64,000 nt of DNA from Hermodice carunculata (taxonomy: Eukaryota; Annelida; Polychaeta; Eunicida; Amphinomidae). The position numbers were made by a program, and so were the translations under genes. Below are positions 1-31,316 of this stretch, one piece after another (position 1 is the first letter of the stretch; each line of letters starts with the position of its first letter). The stretch is from contig OZ026617.1 in the NCBI GenBank assembly GCA_964020975.1, forward strand, positions 31,544,836 to 31,608,835, in the 5' to 3' direction. The notes below the pieces were generated by a model. That model saw only the letters and a program-made list of their open reading frames with translations. It was not told where the DNA came from and did no database searches.

Positions 1-590
1 GCTGTGCTCTTGAGCAGGATATTCCCAATATCGTCTTGGCCGGATGCAGAAGGTGGGCAAAGGGAAGATAAGAGCTGTCTTCGTTAAAAATAATATGCCG
101 CAGGCGTGCCTCAGTTCGGAATGTGAAGTCGGGCATAGGTGATCCATCGGTATCAGGATCAGTTTTACACCGACTGGCAAAGTATGAGTAAAAAATTTCA
201 CATTTGTCAGTCATATACATGATACGATCTTGTTCTCATCAATTATCGGAGGTATATCTTGATGTATTTTGCATCCCAGAGTAGATTTTAACAAGCTCCA
301 CGATTCTTTAGGATTGATGTCTTTTTCATCTAGTCGAAGCTGCAAATTAGAAAAGTACGAGGATATGATTTCCTTACTAATTTAGCAACCTTAGTGCGAT
401 ATTTTTTGTGGAATTGCAAGAACCTGTTAATCTTAGGTCTTAGTCATGGGGGCTTGTTTGTTAGAAGCACGCTTGAAGTGTTCCCGTGAACGATTGCCAT
501 AGCGAATATGTTTTTATTGTCTGGGATTATCCAAAGTTTGTCCTTGGGGCGAAAATCCTTTGCTTTAGATAGGAAAAGATTAGACCAGTA
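1..590 (-). mobile_element. Degenerate non-LTR retrotransposon (LINE) remnant
   Basis: Read on the minus strand, this stretch translates in broken frames to the region between endonuclease and reverse transcriptase of a LINE ORF2. A basic segment (KINRFLQFHKKYRTKVAKL) is followed by KESWSLLKSTLGCKIHQDI, then PPIIDENKIV and IFYSYFASRC. That order (basic linker, W..lk, IPP.i..n..i, D....F..YF) is typical of Jockey/CR1-group ORF2 just before the reverse transcriptase fingers. Several stops and frame changes interrupt it, so it is dead. The element runs off the left edge and its ends are not visible. Family assignment is from motif order only. Confidence 0.6.
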
Positions 591-606
591 TAATAGATGA
601 TGAACC

Positions 607-834
607 TTATATATAGAGGATAGAATTAGCTATAAACCTGGCAAGTTGACGCTTATCTTCCTCAGGGCCCTCGAACACACGCCACGCAATCAACCATTCA
701 TACACGTGCGTGCAGTGGCCTGCTGCAAGAGCATTCCATATAGCGGCCACCACTGAATCAGGAAACTTGCAGCCCCCGCCATCAGTGGCATCACTGCTGA
801 CATAATCAGGCGCAGGTAACCCAAATAGGTCCCA
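607..834 (-). CDS. Unidentified open frame without ATG, possible exon or transposon fragment
   Basis: A 75-codon open stretch lies between two in-frame stops on the minus strand and ends at a TAA at 607-609. It starts WDLFGLPAPDYVSSDATDGG and ends RQLARFIANSILYI. The composition (mixed charged, aromatic and small residues, HVYEWLIAWRVFEGPEEDKR in the middle) looks protein-like rather than random. There is no ATG, and I do not recognise the family. It abuts the LINE remnant at 1-590 on the same strand but is not an obvious LINE domain. It could be a fragment of another transposon or an isolated exon. Function unknown. Confidence 0.25.
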   Translation of the reverse strand, partial: WDLFGLPAPDYVSSDATDGGGCKFPDSVVAAIWNALAAGHCTHVYEWLIAWRVFEGPEEDKRQLARFIANSILYI

Positions 835-1071
835 CTATAAGCCTTTGAACAGTTAAGTCGTCACTGCATGTGAAGAGCCAACAATATTCACAAGATAACC
901 ATTTCCCCACCAAAACACATGCCGTCTCATTCAAATTGATAGTTTACCTTAACCTTCTTAATTAGTTTCTAGCCCAACAAGCAGGTGAAATAACGGACAC
1001 CTGGAACCTAGCGAAATATCACTATAATGACCACCAAACAACCGGGGCTATGCTGTTTCACCGAACAATCA

Positions 1072-1264
1072 CTATCCAATGAATTATTTTTAAATTTCCA
1101 TAAAATAACTGAAATATTTTCCTTCATGTATTTCTACCAGTCTCAATGTTCATTGTTAACAGTATCAAAACAAGACGTTGTTGCATCATGTCATAGTAAT
1201 ACAACAGCTATTACACAACAAGATCTTTAATGTGATTACATTTTTGCACCAGAAAATGAAATGT
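1072..1264. repeat. 193-bp direct duplication, copy 1
   Basis: This segment matches 3030-3222 base for base in register (constant offset 1958, no indels), with only a handful of substitutions visible. The surrounding sequences do not match. The pair brackets the first recognised HEX exon. No coding potential is evident. Confidence 0.85.
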
Positions 1265-2730
1265 CCGTTCACCCATTACCAGGGCAAACGATCGTTCAAG
1301 TAGTTTTAAAGCATGACTTACTATCTTAACTTTAATCTGCCCGCTCGGTTGTGTCTGAAGCAGTTATCATCATCAGTTACAAATCCAAATGCTATGCAAT
1401 ACCTCGAGCCGGCAAATCATGCACCATTTTGAACATGGCACAATGCATTGCGAGACAGTTGCTCAAAAATACAGTTGATTTGGATATCAAAGTGAACCAC
1501 AGCCATAGCAAATATATCATTTTTCATGCTCTGAAATATTTGCGAAATATATACTTTTGGTTTCATATATTGTAACCTCCCAAGATCGTCCGAATACTAC
1601 TATCCTCATTTACAAACCCTTGGGTGCGGAATCCACAATTTTCAAAATTGCAGCCAAGTTTGTGGGTTAGTCCAGATTCGAAGATTTTGAAGAGGTAGTA
1701 TCCAATATATGTGTGTAATCAGTGTTAACGGAAGGTTAATTTGTCGAATGAATGTTATGTAAAATTTATAATGGGACTTTTCCAGCGTGAGCATTACCTA
1801 AAAATGTAAATACAACGGCTTGAAATTACCAGTTGTTGGCGGCAGTCGACCCCAGAATTGGAATATTGTATCAGACACTGGAGTCGCCCCAGACTACGAA
1901 TTAAGTAGCAGCACTAGTTGGACCTGCCAAGGGCCCCTGCTGAGTGAGAGATGGAGCTTAGGGGAGAATGTTTCCCCGATAGTGGATACAGGTCCGAAAG
2001 CACTGACGGGTTTTTAATATAAGTGATAACAATTAATTCTTTTTCAAACTTAGGCAAAGTATATTGGAGCATTGTGCAAACCTCTAAATAATATATACAT
2101 TTGCAAAAATGTATGCACAAAATGTTATGCCAATATATTTCTTGCTTTAAGTGTATTTTATAACAGTATAGGCACGAGCCTTTCAATGTGAAATATAACA
2201 AATACGTATTGCTTTAATTGTTCCAATCAGCTTCCTCGGTTGGAATCAACCAAAATTTTAGGTCTTGCTTCTCTGTCATCCAGGATGAGAGAGCAGCAAA
2301 ACCTAATTTTTTCAGGATGATCCTGCAAGCACTGCGTTGCACAAACTACAATCACGAGAGACACGTTATGTGCGATAGGTAGGGAATGACCTGCCCTACG
2401 TTATACTATAACCTACTTTGAGCTTCTTTATGGTCCGTAGCCGGTAGTTTGCAACCATGAAACTGCGTACTCTGACCGAAGTGGGGACTGAGCAAGGCCT
2501 CAATGTCATCTGGTGATTACATGCGCTATTGGTTTTCTTACCTACCAAAAGAATGTCAGTTTCAGCCTTCATATGGTCTTTGTAACACTACTTTCTCCTT
2601 CATTTTTAGCTTGCAATCGAATTACAAACGAATGATACAGAAGTGTCAATAAAGTTGGTAGTCTTCACAAAAGGGTCCTTTATAACAAAATGGAATTTTA
2701 CCTCAATTGATTATTAGTGGTGTATTGTAG
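1265..2730. other. No recognisable gene; expected location of missing HEX 5' exons not confirmed
   Basis: I searched this stretch for the N-terminal hexosaminidase exons (signal peptide, WP.PQ region, the strand before the WGALRGLETFSQ exon) and found nothing convincing. An open frame at 1820-2017 on the plus strand resembles no known protein. The earlier HEX exons may lie left of the window or be too divergent to see. Confidence 0.4.
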
Positions 2731-22099
<19,369 letters not shown>

Positions 22100-23120
22100 T
22101 GAGAAGATCAATTGGAAACGCATAAGACAAATTGATTGTTGAATAGGGTCTTATGCATCAATGTACACGCTGAACATTTTGTAAATAATCTTATGGATGA
22201 GTGCAAAAAATAACAGAAGACCCTGTATATATGGTTTTCAAAATCGAACTGTGATTAAAGTAATTCCCGGTGGAGGTCAGCGGCAAACAAACAAACAAAC
22301 AAAAGAAATGGCGATTTAAAATAGGACTCTTGCACGTAATCAAACACACGCGGGTGTAATAACGAAAAACGCAATGCATGCTGCATACATTGAGTTGTAA
22401 TGATTTGTACAAAGTCATAAATAAATGTACCCAGCCAAATTACAGCATTTAAATGAAGTTTTTGCCTGTGGATTGATGTAAGAATGACGACACACTCTTT
22501 ATTTTCATAATAAAGTGCGATATCAAATGCTAGTGCCACAAAAGCCCATATTGTCAGAAGTTTTAGCCAAAAAAGGTTTGTTTGTTTTGGGTTTCTTGGG
22601 GGGTGCGTCGGTTTTGTTTTGTTTTGTTTTGTTTTTGTGTTTTGATTTTTGTTTGGTTTACACAAAAAGTTACTGTTTGTACAATGATTTAGAATAAAGA
22701 ATGATTAAATCATCTCTACTTTATCATTCCAACACATTTTAACATTTCGATAATTCTAAGTGTCGGGACATTTTATGAAAAATTAGATTGGCGGAAATTG
22801 TTGAGCATTGCAAACATAACAATTTGCAATGGTACACGTAACTGTATATATATATTTATAAAATATTGTTTGGCACAAGAGGCGAATCTGGTTTTTGCAA
22901 TGAGTATGAACTTTATTCAAAACAGTATTTGGTGTGTTGTTAATGGTATCTATGATTTCATATCTAATACAGTTTCTTGTGTTCACAAGATTTGTTGGTT
23001 CTCTAAATATCTAGTTACGGTTTCGTGTGCTATAATTATGCATTTCAGATGCAGGTTTGATTTTGAAATGTGGAAAGTACTCTGGCAACTGATTATTTAT
23101 GAAATCAAAATAAAACTTTA
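22100..23120 (+). other. Probable HEX 3' UTR and downstream sequence
   Basis: After the HEX stop there is no gene. Candidate polyadenylation signals are AATAAA at 22509-22514, near 22692 and near 23107. A run of AAAC repeats (22285-22305) and a T/G-rich tract (22560-22640) lie inside. Several open frames here lack any protein character. Confidence 0.4.
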
Positions 23121-23159
23121 GTTGCTAGTGGACAAAAATGTCGCTTACTTTTAGAAGTT

Positions 23160-23574
23160 TCAAATTCTTAAATATTGGATCAGTGTGTGCAAGAAATCAG
23201 CTCTTATTTACTATTCTTACGCATCTTTTTTGGAGTTCAGCACCTTTGGTACTTTTGTATCCCCAAGTTAACATACCGTAATTTTCATGTGGGAGCACAA
23301 ATGAGTTGTAGATTGGAGAATGTATGATGGAAGATATTCCTTCAGTTTGTTCATGATACCTATGCTTTTTGACAGTTCAGAAGCAATTTTATATATCTGA
23401 TTGTATCATGTCAAGTTTTTATCAATTACAGTACCCAAGACATTAAAATTGTTAACGCATTCAATACTGGTGTCATTTATCTGTATTTCTGGGGCTGTAA
23501 CTTCTTTTTGTGGGTTGTAAAAGATCATGAATTTGGTTTTTTGTTCATATAGTGACCATTTATTGAGTTTCATC
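23160..23574 (-). mobile_element. LINE reverse transcriptase 3' fragment
   Basis: The minus strand translates with interruptions to KTKFMIFYNPQKE, VNNFNVLGTVIDKNLT, SKSIGIMNKLKEYLPSYIL and ELQKRC.RIVN-like pieces. These align in order with the reverse transcriptase thumb and downstream region of the LINE at 42573-44187 (TKFMLFYKPLKQ, VDNFNFLGPFLDKHLT, ITGIMNRIKSFLPTNVFL). It is an older member of that family, carrying stops. Confidence 0.8.
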
Positions 23575-23762
23575 AAAGTAGTTACTCAATAAACTGTCAA
23601 TAAACAAACAAAACAAAACAAAAATCATGATCACAATACAGGTGTTTGGTGTGTGGGGCTATCGCAACATGGAAAGTTGCATGTGCAAACATAATGGACC
23701 CCCGGCGTTTTTCTGTTCATTTTCCGAGGAGTTTATATACATGAACAAAACTGATCAGATGT

Positions 23763-25546
23763 TTGAAAATAAAACTTGAACTGTTACAACTTCTCATCCC
23801 CATGCCATCAGCGGCCATTAGCATATGTACAGCAGCAGGTGAACAAAACTCACAAGAGGAGTCAAAATACAACACGACATATCCAGAAACGAAGACAGAT
23901 AATACGCGGGATGTACATTATAATATTAAAAGATTAGTAGAATCAATGTACAAGAGAGGGTTAATAACAAAAGAAATGTGTAACTATCTTAAGCCAGTGG
24001 ATACAAGATCGAGAAGAATACAAGGAAATCCAAAATTAGATAGAGAAAAAATCCCATACAGAAGGATAGTCAAACTGAGGAATCATCCCACGGAAAAACT
24101 TGTAGAAATTGTCGAAAATGAATTAAAACATGTTGCAAGTGTCCCTAGCTTTGTTCAGGATACGACTGATTTTCTAATGAACTAAAAATAAAAAGACGGT
24201 CAACTTAAAAAAATCAATTCTCTTCTGCATGGACATTGAAATCATTGTACCAAAGTATATTATGGCAAGAGACGCAAGGACAGCAATCAAAAGTGCACTT
24301 GATGAGAAAAAAGGTCAAAGAACAGCAACAGCTTGTATTTTGGAAATGATGGATATTGTACTCGGAAAAAAAACACTTTTGAATTTAATACAAAGTATCA
24401 TACTCAGACAGAAAGTACTGCTGTTGGATCTAAATTAGGTATGTGCTATGCAAGCACTTACTTAGATGAATGGGAAAAAGAGCTATTTCAATCAATTGAG
24501 AAATTTTCATTTATTTAATTCAGATATTTGGATGATATATGGGGAACATGGACCTACTTGGAGGAAGATTTGGTTAAATTTCATTCTATTGCCAATCAAA
24601 TTCACACACAAAAATGATTTAGAATTGCGTTCATCAAAACAAAGAATCGAGTTTTTAGATGTAATTACGATAATGGACGGTGGTAAAATAAAAACTGGTG
24701 TATTTTCAAAGAAGAGTGATAAGCACCTGTATTTGAATGCAAGTTCTGATCACCCAACATTAGTCAAGAATTCAATTGTCTATGGACTTGGAATAATGGA
24801 CAAAAGGATATGAAGTGATGAAGAAGATTTTGACAAACAAAAAAATGGAAAATTAGAAAACACTTCAAGCGTTGGGGTTACATCACATATAAAGTAAACA
24901 AACAGTTCAGAAGCAAACAACTATAGGATTATTCATCTAAGGAGAAAGAAAAGAAATCAGAATTATGTGATGGTGTCCCATTGGTGATAAAATATTCTCT
25001 CCCGCTTCCAAATATAAACAGAGTTTTGAAGAAACATGAAGAAAACGTTACACAGATCGGAAAGAAGGAGAACAGTATTTCGTGAACCACCCCTTATTTC
25101 AAATAAGCGATACAATAATATTCGGGACATTTTAGTTCACAAAAAAAGCATAATAAATTATTTTTAAAATCTCCAAACAGGCATGAGAAGTGCTGTGCAT
25201 TATATTCCAAAATAATCGAAAGTAACATTGTTAAAGAAGGGAACAAGAAAAACACGGTGAAAGGTTATATCAATTGCAAAACGGAAAACTTAGCTTATGC
25301 TGTCTTTTGTGTCAAATGTAACAAGTGCATGTATGTTGGGGACACAGAAATAAAAACTAGCAGCGCATTTTATTGAATTTGTCAAGAATTAGAAGACAGT
25401 ATTATGACCCCAAGTGCCAACATTTCCATAACAACGGACACGCGATTGATGACATCAGGGTGATTGGAATTGAGAACATATACAAGGATGTAACTTATCG
25501 GCGAACGATAGAGAAACTGTGGGACGAAGAAATTGAAAACCTATAA
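23763..25546 (+). mobile_element. Degenerate Penelope-like retroelement (RT plus GIY-YIG endonuclease)
   Basis: Pieces on the plus strand, in order: a basic N-terminal region with KIPYRRIVKLRNHPTEKLVE; VPSFVQDTTDFL at about 24139-24180; FNTKYHTQ, AVGSKLGMCYASTYLDEWEK; the catalytic box YLDDIW at about 24520-24540; IEFLDVITIMDGGKIKTGVF; KKSDKHLYLNASSDHPTLVK; then, near the end, AYAVFCVKCNKCMYVGDTE and HFHNNGHAIDDIRVIGIENI. The last two match the Cys-rich GIY-YIG nuclease of Penelope-like elements, ending at a TAA at 25544. The arrangement (RT then GIY-YIG) is canonical. The frame is broken several times, so the copy is inactive. Terminal repeats were not identified. Confidence 0.85.
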
Positions 25547-25751
25547 GCCAAATGGACTAAATATCTGTGAATGATTTTTAAAGTTGATAAACCTATTAAT
25601 TGGAATATGAACTTTTTTTCAAGGATTAAAATGGTCAGGGGATGGCAATAGACCTGCAGTATATGGCACGTAAAATCTGTACGTGCATTTAGCGTGCTCT
25701 GTCCAGTAAATCATTTTCGCAGAAGGCCGTGAGGTCGAAAGCTATATACTG

Positions 25752-25758
25752 GTATATA

Positions 25759-25847
<89 letters not shown>

Positions 25848-25849
25848 TG

Positions 25850-25944
<95 letters not shown>
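25752..25944. repeat. Long (TA)n microsatellite with interruptions
   Basis: About 190 bases of alternating TA, broken by TGTATA, CACTGTAA and CATA. ACACTGTAATATAT near 25845 and ATATTACAGTGT near 25942 are inverted copies, so part of the tract can fold back. Confidence 0.95.
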
Positions 25945-25945
<1 letters not shown>

Positions 25946-26011
25946 CAGTGTAATATATTTGGGAAATTTGTAAGACCTTCAAAACGTAAATAGCAGGTAA
26001 CAGGGTTTCTC

Positions 26012-26137
26012 TAGTAGTGCAAACAGCCTACATGTATATTGAAGACACACAAGATATTAATATGTTTATTTCTGTAGTAGTGCAAACAGCGTACATGTGT
26101 ATTGAAGACACGGAAGATATCAATATGATTTTTAAAT
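26012..26137. repeat. 63-bp tandem duplication
   Basis: Units at 26012-26074 and 26075-26137 both read TAGTAGTGCAAACAGC, TACATGT, TATTGAAGACAC and AAGATAT.AATATG, with a few differences. Confidence 0.85.
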
Positions 26138-26139
26138 TC

Positions 26140-27340
26140 AAACTTGGATTGATGTCATCTGCAACAAAAGTCAGTTACAGAGCTACAGCTTCTATGCCTC
26201 CTCGGTCATATTTTATTGTAATTAAACCACCATACATAACGTACAGCTGTGACAGCATCACAAAAACAAGCGGTTCGTCTCCCACAGGTTAATTGCATGT
26301 GGAACTGGATCAGTACATAAAGAACAACTACTGATTCCAGATCAATTTGATAAAAGCATGAGCACTACATGATATTCTTTCTATAAAGTTCGATTTGTTT
26401 CCTTGTGGATATTGTGTTTGCCGGTATAGTGCAAAACTGGGGCTTTTGATGATATCATAATCTGTGTCAATTACGAAATGTCAAGTGTACATGTTTATAA
26501 CACAATTTGCTCTGAAAAATTACATCTTTGAAAGTGTGGGAACCATCACCTTAATATTGTGGATCTACATTTTCAATATCCATTCAGAATTACTCACAGG
26601 CAAAATGCAATGTTTAACTGTTAATTTAACTCCTTAAGTAACTCCCTCCCACAAGATAACGTCTGCTCACTACATACCTCTGGCGTAATATGCATATGCC
26701 CCCGTAAATTCACTTTTAGCTTTCATATTTTCTCTCTTAAAAAATAAAAGTTTGATCGACGATTCTTTCGGTATTTGTATACCGCTGCTTGCTAGATACA
26801 TGAATGATTATATATGCTGTTTCTGAATCATGCAACTTTTACTTCCTTTAGTCGCCATGTGACGCCGAAACAATCCTCGACAGTTTGTTCAAATTCAGCC
26901 GACAGGAATACCCAAATCTGCCCATTTACAAAATTACTGCGGGTAAATTTTGATGAAATGGTTTATGTGCAAAAATTCCCTTTGATAGTTACGGTAAAAT
27001 CACTGGTGCCTAGTAAAAAATAAGTCTCCAATTAGAAAGGTCTATATCCAATACAAACTAACACATAATTTGGCATGATTTCAATTTTCTTATATTCAAT
27101 ATACACCTTGCAACACAAATCCAGCTCAAAGTAAGCTACACTTCATCGCGCAACACCAGTAACCGCACAAAGTCTGTATCCCAGGTTCACAAGAATGTCC
27201 ATGAGGCAACAGCATTCAACGTGAACTGAGTGGGATTTGTAGGGGTTATCCAGACTGCACTTAATGAAAAATTGTCACATTTTTATTTAAGGGAAACAAA
27301 AATTAAACCATTGAACTGTTCAGTGAAATATCCTGTGTCA
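26140..27340. other. No recognisable gene
   Basis: AT-rich sequence with only short open frames lacking protein character. The right end, from about 27090, probably belongs to the Tc1-like element because it lies between its transposase 3' end and unique sequence, but no terminal inverted repeat was identified. Confidence 0.4.
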
Positions 27341-27342
27341 GT

Positions 27343-27975
27343 TTACAATGGCGTTATAGTCAATAGATGTGTATCCTCCATGGTTGATAAAATGCTGGCA
27401 GCACTTGCATGGATCAACTTGCTGACCAGCCTCTGGAGAACATTATCCCAATCCTCCAAAAGATGGCGCCTCGGGTCTCCAAACTCTGGCTCGGGACCCA
27501 TCTTCTGTTGCAGGTTTCTTTTGAGATTGCTCCATAGTAGTTCAATGGGACTAAGGTCAGGGGAGCAAGCTGGCAATTACACTACTTCCATATCTTCCCG
27601 GGCCAAGAAATCACAAACTCCAGTAGTAGCACGTGGCTTCACACTGTCCTGTATAAGGATAAAATTCTTGCCAATGTCACCAGCATATGGCATAAGATTA
27701 GGCTGCAGAATCTCTGACATGATGCCTAGCAGTCATGGTACCATTTTTAAGGAGAGTATCCGTCTTCCCATCTGTTGAAATGCCCACGCAGATCATGACA
27801 TTGGGCATAGACAACAGTAGGCTGTGCACAGCATATGGCAGGTCTCTCTTGTGATCTTCTCCAGGCCCGAATTCGCCCATCATTCCTGTGTAGGGAGAAG
27901 TGACATTCGTCAGTGAACAACATGTTGCCCCATCCTATGTCTGTATGGTTCCAACCTGCTGTCTCAGGCTCAGGC
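27343..27975 (-). mobile_element. Tc1/mariner-like transposase remnant
   Basis: Read on the minus strand: GWGNMLFTDECHFSLHRNDG (first catalytic Asp in FTDE), FILIQDSVKP (second Asp), and LPACSPDLSPIELLWSNLKR (third acidic residue in SPIELLW), ending ILSTMEDTHLL at a stop at 27343-27345. Order and spacing fit the Tc1 DD(34)E catalytic core. There is at least one frame change, and an in-frame stop just before PACSPDLSP. The N-terminal DNA-binding part is not evident because a (GAT)n tract replaces the upstream sequence. Confidence 0.88.
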
Positions 27976-27978
27976 AAT

Positions 27979-27980
27979 AT

Positions 27981-28033
<53 letters not shown>

Positions 28034-28048
28034 AATAATAATAATAAT
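27979..28048. repeat. (GAT)n/(AAT)n microsatellite
   Basis: GAT repeats grading into AAT repeats at the 5' side of the Tc1 remnant. The poly-His and poly-Met open frames are artefacts. Confidence 0.95.
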
Positions 28049-28169
28049 GATAATGTGGCTCTCCTCTTTTCTGTCGCAGTTCTGGATGACACAAGTAGCC
28101 TAGAAAGGGAGACAAAAAAATAGGGCGATGAGGCGGAGGTAACCATGGTAATTCTCATCAGCTTGTGCT

Positions 28170-29245
28170 GTCATGTTTTCCAGGACAAGAGCCAAAGCAA
28201 TGAATACACCACACACTCTCTCCCAGCTGTGGTGGGCCCCTGGTCCTGGGTATATCCCACTACACTCATCGCTTGCACTTTCTTCCCCGTGGAAGAAAAA
28301 AAGTTTCCCTCACACACCCTATCCCCGCCTCTAAGGCTCAGGCATTTCCCATGGGAGCCCCCATGGGAGCCCTTATAAGGGCTACCACCATTCCCTTTCC
28401 TCCCTGTGGTCTGGAATTCTAATTTACCCTGTTGCCCTCTGACTCTATCATTTCATTCCTTTTCTCTCAGCATCCTACCAGCTGGACCTGTACACTTTTA
28501 GTACCTTTCCTGCCTCCCAGAAAGCCAACCTTCAAACCTAAAACCCATGCTACACGTTCCTCTTCCTCTAAAGACCGAACCTCTTCTAAACCCCTGTAAT
28601 TATAATCTTTCATGTGCCACTTTCTGAAAGAAATCTTCCCTTATCTCTCTATATACATCACACCACAGCAGCCAATGATCCACTGTCCCATCTGCCTCTT
28701 GTCTACACACCTTACATTTTCCATTTCTACCTGTTTTCCACTTCTGTTTTCTCTTTTCTAGACTGATTACTCCTGCCCTATGTTAAGAAAAGAAGCTTGG
28801 ATTCCTTCTCTCCATCCCAACACATACTTTTTTTTGGCTTTTCTAATGCATTGAATGCTTTTAATGTACTCTTTTCCCTGACTCCTCTTTTCAAGTCCTC
28901 TTTCCAGCCCTCTGTAACAGTCGTACCTATATACACTTTCCAATGATCCACCTCAGCATATCCTTTCTATCTCTCTTTTAACTTATCTGTGACTTTGACC
29001 CATTTTGTTTGTTCCTTGACTACCTGATTGTAAACTTTCCTGCACCTCCTGTCTTCACTTATTACTTGTAGATACTCCCAGTCCATTAACTTTGCTTTGG
29101 CGATACTGTCTGTGATTTTATTCCATCCTTGCTCTCTGGGCATTTTTTGTTGCAAGTGGTTAACACCTGCTTCTTCACCATCGCCTCTGACTTCAAAACA
29201 GCAGCATGTAATCTGTTGCATATCATCTAGGTGGAGATACACCTT
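28170..29245 (-). mobile_element. LINE ORF2 C-terminal fragment with 3' UTR, minus strand
   Basis: The minus strand from 29240 reads EDRRCRKVYNQVVKEQTKWV, GWKEDLKRGVREKSTLKAFN, ALEKPKKVCVG, then in broken frames SLEKRKQKW, CKVCRQEADGTVDHW. These align with the plus-strand LINE at 34280-34560 (KRGVEEKSTLKVYRAVDKP, NLEKRKQKWMN, CRVCREDVDETIDHM). The 3' region shares GAGGGCAA and a TTAT.AGGGCT block with the end of the other LINE. So it is a second, diverged member of the same family in the opposite orientation, 5'-truncated at the minisatellite. Confidence 0.82.
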
Positions 29246-29585
29246 TTCAGAGGGTGAGCTGTTTGCTGCATATCATCTGGGTGGAAATACACCTGGAGAG
29301 GATGAGCTGTTTGCTGCATATCATCTGGGTGGAATTACACCTTGAGAGGATGACCTGGTTGCTGCATATCAATGAGCAGTTTGCTGCATATCATCTAGGT
29401 GTAGATACACCTTTTTAGTGGATGAGCTGTTTGCTGCATATCATCAATATAAAGATACAAATTTGAGATGACGAGCTGTTTGCTGCATATCATCTAGGTG
29501 GAGCTACACCTTTTGAGAGGATGAGCTGTTTGCTGCATATCATCTGGGTGGAGCTACACCTTGAGAGGATTGGCTGTTTGCAGTT
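29209..29585. repeat. ~50-bp minisatellite
   Basis: About eight diverged units of GCTGTTTGCTGCATATCATC followed by a T/GGGTGGA..TACACCTT(TT)GAGAGGATGA block. One unit is shortened (near 29362-29385) and one is altered in its second half (near 29445-29470). The array begins where the minus-strand LINE coding sequence stops. Confidence 0.92.
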
Positions 29586-30000
29586 GCTGGAGGTCTGCAC
29601 CCTGTATGCCCTGCATCTTAATGCTGCATTGACAACAAAGCAGTCTTTTGCCCACTGGTCAGCTTTGGCTGCCCCAATCCTGGCAGATATTGAACAACAT
29701 TGGTTTGGCAGAATTTCTGAAGCAACCCATTGATGCCTTTGTTCTTCCCATGGCCCACACCAACAATCTGCAAACCTTTCACAATTTTACTTCTTCAAAT
29801 ACTCAATAATGGTTGGCTGGATTCTGTCCAAAGTTAGTGAACATGCACCTTGATTGAGTCTCTGCCACGTTTGTCCAAATGGTCCCGAACCAGTAAGTTA
29901 AGTAAATAATGGAATTGCTTCACTTACTAATAAAATATTTTTTAAAGGTATATTTCACACAAAAATTATTCATTGTTCACATTTCATTTTGAATTATATA
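29586..30000. other. Unassigned sequence between two LINEs
   Basis: No gene recognised. The minus strand contains an open stretch that includes CCSISARIGAAKADQWAKDC and FVVNAALRCRAYRV, which looks protein-like but matches no family I know. It could be part of the truncated minus-strand LINE or of an older element. Confidence 0.3.
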
Positions 30001-30034
30001 ATCAGAGACGAAAATAAACAAATACAAGTCTAGT

Positions 30035-31316
30035 ATGTCAGGACGTGGAGTGCCAAAGAGTAGTAGGGATGCAGCACGAGGGAAGGCAGCAGGAGGGAGG
30101 TCTTCTAGAGGACGGAGGCAGGTAATAGGGAGACAGGTCGAGTTACGGTGGAAGCAGACAGGAGGAGAGGATGAGTGCCGGGTAGAGCTAGAGGGGGGGG
30201 GGTGAGTGGGACCACCACATACAGTTTGAAGAGTGCTGTATGTAGGTCGAGTTGAGTGTTGCAGGACTAGCCTGCTCTCTGAATGAGGCGAGGGAGGAGT
30301 GTTTCCATTTTAGGTGTGGGAAGTGCAGGAGGGTGGGGGTTTTGATGACACAGCTGGCAGCCCTCAAGATAGAGTTAGAGGAGGTTAGGGATAGTTTTAG
30401 GGCTGCTGCTGGTGTGAGGGAGGAGATACAGGATAGGGTGGAGCAGGCTGAGGGGGAACAGGAGAGGAGGAGAGGTCAGGATGGAGGTGAGGGTGAGGGG
30501 AGGCAGAGAGTGGTAGGGCCTAGTGGGAGGGGGGAACAGGATGGGGGAGAGGTCAGAAGGGAGGCAAGGATGAGGGGAGGCAGAGAGTGACAGGGCCTAG
30601 CGGGGAGGCGAGAGACAGGGCCAGGGCTGTGGAGGGCAGTGAGGTGGGGCGGGGGGGGGGAGGAGGCGAGACAGGTAGCAGGCTGTAGTGACTAGGGGGA
30701 GATTAGGGAAGGAGGGGAGGGGCTAGCACAGGTAGAAGAGGGTAGTAAGGAGGAGGGGAGGGGAGAGAGGGTCAGACAGGCAGTAGAGGTGGGAAGTAGC
30801 ATTGTAAGGAGGGTAGACAGGATGTTCTGTAGGCAGGATATAGGGAATAGGGTTAGGGTGTGTTTACCAGGGGCAAAGATTAGGGATGTGGAGAAGCGTG
30901 TAGAGTGGTTAGTCAGGTCTAGTGGGGAACGTCCCAGGCTTGTGGTTCAGGTAGGGACTAACGACCCAGCAAACAGAGAGGAGGGGGGAGGAGGGAGCAG
31001 GGTGGGAACAGAGATAGTGCTGGGGAAGTACAAGAGGCTGTTAGACAGGTTAGGGCAGTGAGACTGTGAGCCTCTTGTGATGGGGATTTTGCCCAGGTTT
31101 AGGATGAGTGGGTGGGAAGCAAGCAGGATTTTTGTGATTAATAGGCAGCTGGGAGGGTTGTGCAGGGAGAGAGGGTTTGCCTTCAGGGATGTATGGGAGG
31201 ACTTTGTAGGCAGGAGGGAGATGTTTGAGTGGGATGGTTTGCACCTGAGCCAGATAGCAGGAGACAGGTTAGGGCAGGTGTATAGTGAGTGGGTGCAACA
31301 ACAGCAGGAAAACTAG
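30035..31316 (+). CDS. LINE ORF1: Cys/His finger, coiled coil and SGNH esterase-like domain (broken)
   Basis: It starts MSGRGVPKSSRDAARGKAAG at 30035. After an early stop, another frame carries a Cys/His cluster (EECFHFRCGKC, about 30295-30325) and a heptad-rich helix (LAALKIELEEVRDSFRAAAG). A further segment from about 30786 has GSSIVRRVDRMF (the Gly-Ser-Ser nucleophile block of SGNH hydrolases), LPGAKIRDVEKRVEWLV, VVQVGTNDP (the GxND block), LCRERGFAFRDVWEDF and DGLHLSQIAGDRLG (the Asp-x-x-His block). All catalytic blocks are visible, although the frame is interrupted. Such ORF1 proteins are thought to bind RNA or lipid; the esterase role is unresolved. Confidence 0.8.

Noticed and set aside
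27230-27778. 182-codon plus-strand open frame
   Set aside because: Antisense of the Tc1-like transposase, whose minus-strand motifs (FTDE, SPDLSPIELLW) are clear.
29209-29585. Regular repeat-spacer pattern resembling a CRISPR array
   Set aside because: Animal genome; the units are diverged along their full length with no unique spacers, so it is a minisatellite.
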